Positions 59,200 to 64,000 of a stretch of DNA of 64,000 nucleotides are shown here, in pieces. The stretch is from Palsa-504 sp963742795 (GTDB lineage Bacteria; Actinomycetota; Actinomycetes; Streptosporangiales; Streptosporangiaceae): the NCBI GenBank assembly GCA_963742795.1, contig CAVUNL010000031.1:496001-560000 (forward strand). Direction: 5' to 3'. Position 1 is the stretch's first letter. Each line of letters starts with the position of its first letter. The notes under the pieces were generated by a model. It saw only the letters and a list, made by a program, of their open reading frames with translations. It ran no database searches and was not told where the DNA came from. Both the position numbers and the translations under genes were made by a program.

Positions 59200-59856
59200 A
59201 TGCATGACGAAGGATGGGGAGATTCCCGAGAAGGACACCGCGGGCACGTGCGAGGGCGCGGCCGGATGCGCGGCGGCCCCGGACCGTGGGGCCCAGGCCC
59301 AGGCCCGTGGCAGTTCGAGGGGCGCGGCGGGCCGTTCGGGCCGCCGAGGTTCCGAGGCCCCGGAGGCCGCGGGCCGCGCGTACGGCGCGGTGACGTCCGG
59401 GCCGCGATCCTCGACCTGCTGGGCGAGGGACAGGCGTGGAACGGCTACCAGATCATCCAGGAGATCGGCGAGCGCACGCAGGGCGTGTGGCGGCCGAGTG
59501 CGGGGTCGGTGTACCCGGCGCTGCAGCAGCTGGAGGACGAGGGCCTGATCGCCGCGGCGGCGGGCGAAGACCGGCGCCGGAACTACACGCTGACCGACGA
59601 GGGCCGGGCTTACGTCCAGGCTCACGCCGACGAGCTCAAGGCGTCCTGGGACGCCGTGACCGGCAGCGTCGACGACGCCGCGGTCCAGATGCACAACATG
59701 GCCCGCCAGGTGGCCATGGCCACCGTGCAGGTCGCCCAGGCCGGCTCGCCGGCCCAGGTCCAGCAGGCCAGTAAGATCCTGGCCGACACCCGCAAGGCCC
59801 TGTACCGTATCCTCGCGGCAGATGACGAGGAAACAGGGCAGGACGCACAGGTGTGA
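59200..59856 (+). CDS. PadR-family transcriptional regulator
   Basis: A 218-residue regulator. The first ~60 residues are Gly/Pro/Arg-rich (GGPGPWGPGPGPW) and look disordered. The winged helix follows (VRAAILDLLGEGQAWNGYQI, SAGSVYPALQQLEDEGLIAA), then a C-terminal dimerisation helix region. AAGGAG lies seven bases before the ATG at 59200. Its stop overlaps the ATPase start (GTGA), so it is co-translated with the exporter that it presumably represses. Such pairs commonly respond to drug-like compounds. Confidence 0.9.
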   Translation: MHDEGWGDSREGHRGHVRGRGRMRGGPGPWGPGPGPWQFEGRGGPFGPPRFRGPGGRGPRVRRGDVRAAILDLLGEGQAWNGYQIIQEIGERTQGVWRPSAGSVYPALQQLEDEGLIAAAAGEDRRRNYTLTDEGRAYVQAHADELKASWDAVTGSVDDAAVQMHNMARQVAMATVQVAQAGSPAQVQQASKILADTRKALYRILAADDEETGQDAQV

Positions 59857-60830
59857 CCAAGGCCATCTCGGTCAGCGCGCTGACCAAGAAGTACGGCGAG
59901 ATCGAGGCCGTCCGCGGCATCGATTTCGAGGTCGCCGCCGGGGAGACGTTCGGGTTTCTCGGCCCGAACGGCGCCGGCAAGTCCACCACGATCAAGATCC
60001 TGTGCACCCTGGCGGATCCCACCTCGGGTTCCGCCAGGGTCGCGGGTCACGACGTGGTCCGGGAACGGGACACCGTGCGCCGCAACATCGGCCTGGTGTT
60101 CCAGGACACTACCCTGGACAACTACCTGACCGGCGAGCAGAACCTGCGCTTCCACGCCGACCTGTACGGGGTGCCCAAGGCGGCGTTCGCGCCGCGGCTG
60201 CGCCAGGTGCTGGAGATGGTGGGGCTGTGGGAGCGGCGCGGCAGCGTGGTGGCCACCTACTCGGGCGGGATGCAGCGCCGGCTGGAGATTGCCCGCGGCC
60301 TCCTGCACGCGCCGCGGGTGCTGTTCCTGGACGAGCCCACGGTGGGCCTGGACCCGCAGACCCGGGTCTCGATCTGGGAGTACATCAACGAGCTGAAGCG
60401 GCGCGAGGACATCACGATCTTCCTCACCACGCACTACATGGACGAGGCGGAGAACTGCGACCGGATCGCCATCATCGACCACGGCGAGATCGTCGCGATC
60501 GACACGCCCGAGGCGCTGAAGGCGTCCATCGGCAAGGACCGGGTGCAGATCAGCACGGCCGATGACCAGGCGGCGATCCGCGCGCTGGATGAGGTGTTCG
60601 GCATCGACTCGGGCGTGCACGAGGGGCTGGTGACGTTCTCGGTGGAGTCCGGCGAGCACTTCGTGCCCAGGCTGTTCGCCGGGATGCCGGTCGCCATCCG
60701 CTCGGTGGGCGTGTCCCGGCCCTCGCTGGACGACGTGTTCATGTCGTACACGGGCAAGACCATCCGTGATGCCGAGGCCTCGATAGGCGACCGTAACCGC
60801 CGGATCGCGACACGGTTCGGCCGGAGATAG
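59853..60830 (+). CDS. ABC exporter ATP-binding protein (DrrA-like)
   Basis: A 325-residue ATPase with Walker A GPNGAGKST near residues 35-43, signature YSGGMQRRLEIARGL, Walker B VLFLDEPTVGLD and the H-loop TTHYMDEAENCDR. The C-terminal DUF4162-type extension is typical of the daunorubicin-resistance DrrA group. The GTG at 59853 overlaps the regulator stop. Its TAG stop lies inside a 12-bp tandem repeat. It powers the 60883 permease. Confidence 0.92.
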   Translation: MTKAISVSALTKKYGEIEAVRGIDFEVAAGETFGFLGPNGAGKSTTIKILCTLADPTSGSARVAGHDVVRERDTVRRNIGLVFQDTTLDNYLTGEQNLRFHADLYGVPKAAFAPRLRQVLEMVGLWERRGSVVATYSGGMQRRLEIARGLLHAPRVLFLDEPTVGLDPQTRVSIWEYINELKRREDITIFLTTHYMDEAENCDRIAIIDHGEIVAIDTPEALKASIGKDRVQISTADDQAAIRALDEVFGIDSGVHEGLVTFSVESGEHFVPRLFAGMPVAIRSVGVSRPSLDDVFMSYTGKTIRDAEASIGDRNRRIATRFGRR

Positions 60831-60878
60831 GCCCGGAGATAGGCCCGGCGACAGGCCCGGAGATAGGCAGGGAGGTAG
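60827..60878 (+). repeat. 12-bp tandem repeat between exporter genes
   Basis: Four to five units of ATAGGCCCGGAG or close variants fill the 52-bp gap. The first unit supplies the stop codon of the ATPase gene and the fourth (ATAGGCAGGGAG) supplies the permease ribosome-binding site. Confidence 0.85.
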
Positions 60879-60882
60879 GCAA

Positions 60883-61791
60883 GTGGCAACGAAAGACATC
60901 CCGGCCCAGGACACCATCACCGACGACGAACTGGCGCTGACCCAGACGATCAGGGTGGCCGTACCCGAGCGCAGCGTGCGTCACGACCTGCGCGCGGTGA
61001 GCATCGTCTGGCGCCGCGAGCTGATCAGGTTCCGCACCGACCGGCTGCGGGCCATCACCTCCCTGGTCCAGCCGGTCTTGTTCTTGTTCGTGCTCGGCAC
61101 CGGGCTGTCCGGGCTCGCCTCCCATGGCCTGCCGTCCGGGGTGGACTTCAGGACGTTCATCTACCCGGGCGTGCTCGCCATGTCCGTCCTGTTCACCTCG
61201 ATCTTCTCGGCCGCGTCGATCGTGTGGGACCGGGAGTTCGGGTTCCTCCGCGAGATGCTGGTCGCGCCGGTGCGTCGGTGGGCCATCGTGGTCGGCAAGT
61301 GCCTGGGCGGCGCCACGGTAGCCACCTTCCAGGGCCTCATCTTCCTGGCCCTGGCCGGGGTGGCCCATGTGCCCTACGACCCGCTGCTGCTGCTCACCCT
61401 GGTCGGGGAACTGCTGCTGCTGTCGTTCACGCTGACCGCGTTCGGGGTCATGATGGCAGCCCGGGTAAAGCAGATACAGGCGTTCATGGCGCTTACCCAG
61501 TTGATCGTGTTGCCATTGTTTTTCCTGTCCGGTGCGCTCTACCCGCTGAACGGCCTGCCCGCCTGGCTGACCGTGCTGACCCGTCTCGACCCGCTGACCT
61601 ACATCGTCGACCCGATGCGGTCGGCGGTGTTCGCTCACCTGTCGGTCAGCCCGCTGGCCGTGCACGCTCTGAGCCCCGGCATCACGTGGTTCGGCTGGGT
61701 TGTCCCACTGGGACTATCCCTGGCCATGGTCGCCTTCATGGGAGCCGCGATGCTCGCCATAGCGATAGCCGAGTTCCGCAAGACCGAATAA
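60883..61791 (+). CDS. ABC-2 type exporter permease (DrrB-like)
   Basis: A 302-residue ABC-2 permease with about six spans. VWRRELIRFRTDRLRAITSL comes before the first span, then FIYPGVLAMSVLFTSIFSA, WDREFGFLREMLVAPVRRW and FFLSGALYPLNGLPAWL, all typical of DrrB/NodJ-like exporters. The ~40-residue N-terminal extension is polar. The GTG at 60883 has GGGAGG seven bases upstream. Together with the ATPase it would export a hydrophobic compound. Confidence 0.92.
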   Translation: MATKDIPAQDTITDDELALTQTIRVAVPERSVRHDLRAVSIVWRRELIRFRTDRLRAITSLVQPVLFLFVLGTGLSGLASHGLPSGVDFRTFIYPGVLAMSVLFTSIFSAASIVWDREFGFLREMLVAPVRRWAIVVGKCLGGATVATFQGLIFLALAGVAHVPYDPLLLLTLVGELLLLSFTLTAFGVMMAARVKQIQAFMALTQLIVLPLFFLSGALYPLNGLPAWLTVLTRLDPLTYIVDPMRSAVFAHLSVSPLAVHALSPGITWFGWVVPLGLSLAMVAFMGAAMLAIAIAEFRKTE

Positions 61792-62139
61792 CGAGTGCCG
61801 CCCACAATGTGGCATTACCGCGCCCATTAGTAAGCGCCTGCTGATCATTCCCTTCGAATTTGGTCTAGCCAATAACGAAAAACACCTCAACAATCCCTAA
61901 GAATCCCCGCTCAAAGCAACCCCCGATTGCCCGGCGTAACCGCTGCATACAAGCTGCATACAAGATGCATTCAGAGCAAGCGCAGAGCCCCGAACCATCG
62001 GCCGGGCATCACGAGCCCCGACCCACCCGAACTCAGCCGTCCCCAACTTGGCCAACCAACCCCCGTTGCGAATTAACTGCGACACATCCCAACCAGCCAA
62101 TCCTCAACCCGACCAAAATGCACGTGCACAGAAGTCAAA

Positions 62140-62200
62140 ACAGAAGAGGCCCAGAGCCACCCCACAGAAGAGGCCCAGAGCCACCCACAGAAGAAGGCCT
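62140..62200. repeat. 23-24-bp tandem repeat
   Basis: Units beginning ACAGAAGAGGCCCAGAGCC start at 62140 and 62164, with a truncated, altered third unit at 62187. Confidence 0.8.
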
Positions 62201-62230
62201 CCCGACCGCACCCCGTCCGACAGGGCGCCA

Positions 62231-62260
62231 CGCGGGGGGTCCGGGGGGTCGTCCCCCCGG
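62231..62260. repeat. G/C palindromic repeat, copy 4
   Basis: GCGGGGGGTCCGGGGGG followed by TCGTCCCCCCGG. The core GGGGGGTCGTCCCCCC is the same as copy 3, and copy 2 carries its reverse complement. Confidence 0.75.
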
Positions 62261-62314
62261 GCTAGCACTGCGAGCCATAGGCGAAGCTGGGCCTGAAAGG
62301 CCAGCGAAGTTAGG

Positions 62315-62390
62315 GCGACGCCGGGTGGCTACGGGGGCAAACCACCCGGCGTCGCGATCATCGGCGTTCCGACGGGGGCCCGGAACGCCG
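62315..62390. terminator. two strong hairpins, likely transcription terminators
   Basis: The first has a perfect 14-bp stem, GCGACGCCGGGTGG (62315-62328) with CCACCCGGCGTCGC (62342-62355). The second has a 10-bp stem, CGGCGTTCCG (62362) with CGGAACGCCG (62381). They lie between convergent genes and could stop transcription in both directions. Confidence 0.6.
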
Positions 62391-62505
62391 GCAGCGGCGC
62401 TCCGACGGGGGACCAGAGCACCGATATGAATGCTACACGGAAACACCCCCTAGTGTGTCAAGACCCAATTGCAACCAGATCTCGGGAGGAGGCTGAGCAG
62501 CGGAA

Positions 62506-62874
62506 TCAGTTGTCGTCGCCACCGGGCCGTGCGGGCCGATGGCCGTTATCTGAGGATGGGCCGGCCGGGTCACGGGTCGCGGGCAGGTTGGGCTGGTACT
62601 CCATGAAGCCGCGGGTGTTGCTCGGCTCCCGGCCGCCGTTGGCGAACACCACAGCGAAATAGGGAATGGCGATAGCGCCGAACGCTGGTATCACGGTCAG
62701 CCAGCCCAGGTGATTGACGAACATAACCACGGCGATTACGAAGCAGACGGCCCGGATGCCCATCATCAGCAGGTACCTGCGCTGCCGGAAGCTGATGTCG
62801 TCGGACAGCGACGGGCGTGCCTGCGTCACCATGTGCACCTGCGACCGCCCGCGGCCTGCGTGACCCAACCTCAC
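62506..62874 (-). CDS. DUF3099 family membrane protein
   Basis: A 122-residue protein with the DUF3099 block LSDDISFRQRRYLLMMGIRA, followed by two membrane spans (VCFVIAVVMFVNHLGWLTVI and PAFGAIAIPYFAVVFA) and a polar C-terminal tail. The function is unknown. The GTG at 62874 lies six bases from TACCGT, consistent with a leaderless start. GGAGG is too close to serve as a ribosome-binding site. An ATG at 62832 is an alternative. Confidence 0.82.
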   Translation of the reverse strand: MRLGHAGRGRSQVHMVTQARPSLSDDISFRQRRYLLMMGIRAVCFVIAVVMFVNHLGWLTVIPAFGAIAIPYFAVVFANGGREPSNTRGFMEYQPNLPATRDPAGPSSDNGHRPARPGGDDN

Positions 62875-62880
62875 CCCTCC

Positions 62881-62886
62881 ACGGTA
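62881..62886 (-). promoter_or_regulatory. candidate -10 element, leaderless DUF3099 gene
   Basis: TACCGT on the minus strand ends six bases before the GTG at 62874, the spacing also seen at the pafA and DUF3866 genes. Confidence 0.4.
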
Positions 62887-62918
62887 TGCCTCGCCGCAAG
62901 CCCTCGCGACCCCTCAGT

Positions 62919-63059
62919 GCTTCTGGAGCGCGCGCGTCGGACAAGCCGCCGCGCGGCCGCTTAGCGCTTCTGGAGCGCGCGCGTCGGACAAGCCGCCGCG
63001 CGGCCGCTTAGCGCTTCTGGAGCGCGCGCGTCGGACAAGCCGCCGCGCGGCCGCTTAGC
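62919..63059. repeat. 47-bp tandem repeat, three units
   Basis: Three consecutive identical 47-bp units start at 62919, 62966 and 63013, each beginning GCTTCTGGAGCGCGCGCGTC and ending CGCGCGGCCGCTTAGC. On the minus strand each unit contains GCTAAGC. In the unit next to the gene this provides the TAA stop of the TldE-like protein. The units are strongly self-complementary and may act together as a terminator. Confidence 0.9.
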
Positions 63060-64000
63060 TGGCCTGGCTCACCGACGACATGTTGAAGCCCTCGACGCGC
63101 ACCGGCGGCATCGCGGCGCGGTTGAAGTAGTCGCCCCATTCGCGCGGCAGGGTCGGCACGGTGGCGCCGACCTCCAGCAGCCGTCCGAGCATGCCCACCG
63201 GCGACTCGTTGAACCTGAAGTTGTTCACCGCGCCGACCACCTCGCCGTCCTCCACCAGGTAGACCCCATCCCTGGTGAGCCCGGTGAGCAGCAGGACCTG
63301 CGGGTCGACCTCGCGGATGTACCACAGGCAGGTCAGCAGCAGCGCGCGGCCGGTGGACGCGATCATCTCCTCCAGCGTCGGCGCGCCGGGCCCAGTCGGC
63401 GCAGCGCCGGAAGTGTTCACAGCGAAGATCAGGTTGTCGATGGCGGGCGTGAACGGCAGCCCGGCCAGCGTCGCGGAGTGCCGTGAGGAATGCAGGGCGG
63501 CCAGCGTGCCGTCCTGGATCCAAGCGGTCGGGTTCAGCGTGAGCCCGTTGTCGAAGACCGAGGAGTCAGAGCCGGACGCGTGCGCGATCACGAACGGCGG
63601 GCAGCGTAGCCCGGCCGCCAGCGGGTCGCTGGACAGCGTGACGGGCAGGGCCGACAACTGCTCGCCGACCCGGGTCCCGCCGCCGGCCTTGCTGAACACC
63701 GTCCGCCCGTCGGCGGCGTCCTTGGCCCCGGCCGACCAGTACAGGTAGACCAGCAGGTCGGAGACGGCGGTCGGCGGCAGCAGCGTCTCGTACCGCCCGG
63801 CCGGGAGCGCGATCGAGCGCTTGGCCCAGTCCAGACGCTCGCCGAGCCCGGCGTCCAGGCCCGCGATGTCCACGTCGGTGAAGTCGCGGGTGGCCGCGCC
63901 GGTCCAGGCCGACCGCGTCAGGTCGGCGGATTTCGCGTTCAGCTCGACCCGCCCGGTCGGCTGGTCGTACCGCCGTCGCAGCCCGCGTGAGGTGCCCAGG
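63055..64000 (-). CDS. TldD/TldE(PmbA)-family protein, 5' part beyond window
   Basis: The C-terminal ~315 residues of a TldD/TldE-family protein, open to the right edge. LTGLTRDGVYLVEDGEVVGA and NNFRFNESPVGML near the C-terminus are characteristic of the TldE/PmbA subfamily, which forms the TldD-TldE protease complex. No HExxH-type zinc motif is in the visible part, as expected for the TldE partner. The tldD gene would be expected just outside the window. The stop codon lies in the first unit of a 47-bp triplicate repeat. Confidence 0.85.
   Translation of the reverse strand, partial: LGTSRGLRRRYDQPTGRVELNAKSADLTRSAWTGAATRDFTDVDIAGLDAGLGERLDWAKRSIALPAGRYETLLPPTAVSDLLVYLYWSAGAKDAADGRTVFSKAGGGTRVGEQLSALPVTLSSDPLAAGLRCPPFVIAHASGSDSSVFDNGLTLNPTAWIQDGTLAALHSSRHSATLAGLPFTPAIDNLIFAVNTSGAAPTGPGAPTLEEMIASTGRALLLTCLWYIREVDPQVLLLTGLTRDGVYLVEDGEVVGAVNNFRFNESPVGMLGRLLEVGATVPTLPREWGDYFNRAAMPPVRVEGFNMSSVSQAS

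Larger units (their letters stand above)
61792..62505. other. repeat- and hairpin-rich convergent spacer
   Basis: This 714-bp spacer separates convergent genes. It contains a 23-24-bp repeat (two full and one partial copy, 62140-62200), G/C palindrome copy 4 (62231-62260) and two strong hairpins (62315-62355 and 62362-62390). Open frames here are low-complexity Pro/Arg sequences on both strands and lack ribosome-binding sites, so no gene is called. Confidence 0.65.

Noticed and set aside
61965..62429. 154-codon plus-strand frame after the ABC permease
   Set aside because: Pro/Arg/Thr-rich sequence from tandem repeats and hairpins. It has no ribosome-binding site, and an equally open frame lies on the other strand.
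62919..63059. Possible CRISPR or integron-like array
   Set aside because: The three 47-bp units are identical and contiguous, with no unique spacers or integrase.

Overview
This is a very GC-rich stretch (roughly 70% by eye) from an actinomycete. The clearest markers are the block pafA – FKBP lipoprotein – DUF3866 – pafB – pafC – tatA – tatC – helY at 47.7-57.8 kb, plus a DUF3099 protein, a GlnR-like box upstream of an ammonium transporter, and several genes that appear to be leaderless. The genus cannot be fixed from the sequence; a Streptosporangiales/Frankiales-like soil actinomycete is a guess. No rRNA, tRNA, CRISPR array, prophage or insertion sequence was recognised.

Layout. 0-5.4 kb: the 5' part of an unknown gene, then a lipid-type catabolic set of three acyl-CoA dehydrogenases and a FabG-like reductase. 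5.4-18.9 kb: two GH3 beta-glucosidase-type enzymes either side of a VapBC-like toxin-antitoxin pair. The second GH3 gene is the last gene of a seven-gene minus-strand operon (LacI regulator, two permeases, two ATPases, substrate-binding lipoprotein, GH3) with two LacI-type operators at its head. 18.9-24.2 kb: ammonium transporter, a cyclase-family hydrolase paired with a TPP-dependent decarboxylase-like enzyme, and an alpha/beta hydrolase whose 3' end is frameshifted inside a 30-bp tandem repeat. 24.4-32.2 kb: a secreted beta-helix protein, then a catabolic operon (M24 hydrolase, E1-alpha, free-standing lipoyl protein, E1-beta, aldehyde dehydrogenase) divergent from an XRE-cupin regulator.

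32.2-47.3 kb is a cell-surface glycan island. It has four members of one large multi-membrane-span family (here 'family A'), two of a second family ('family B'), one further GT-C-like protein, a nucleotide-sugar dehydrogenase, a DPM1-like GT2, an NAD-dependent epimerase and a methyltransferase. A divergent B/A gene pair occurs twice. 47.7-57.8 kb is the conserved pafA-tat-helY core. 57.9-64 kb holds a cysteine-dioxygenase-like protein, a PadR-controlled ABC exporter, repeat-rich spacers, a DUF3099 protein and the 3' part of a TldD/TldE-family gene.

The most unusual signals are small. (1) A ~105-bp element occurs twice, between unrelated gene pairs. Each time it is an open mini-gene overlapping the stop codon before it and the start codon after it, with a conserved hairpin. 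(2) A G6/C6 palindromic repeat has four copies, two of them inside the ends of coding sequences. (3) The duplicated families of unknown membrane proteins are the best candidates for undescribed biology.
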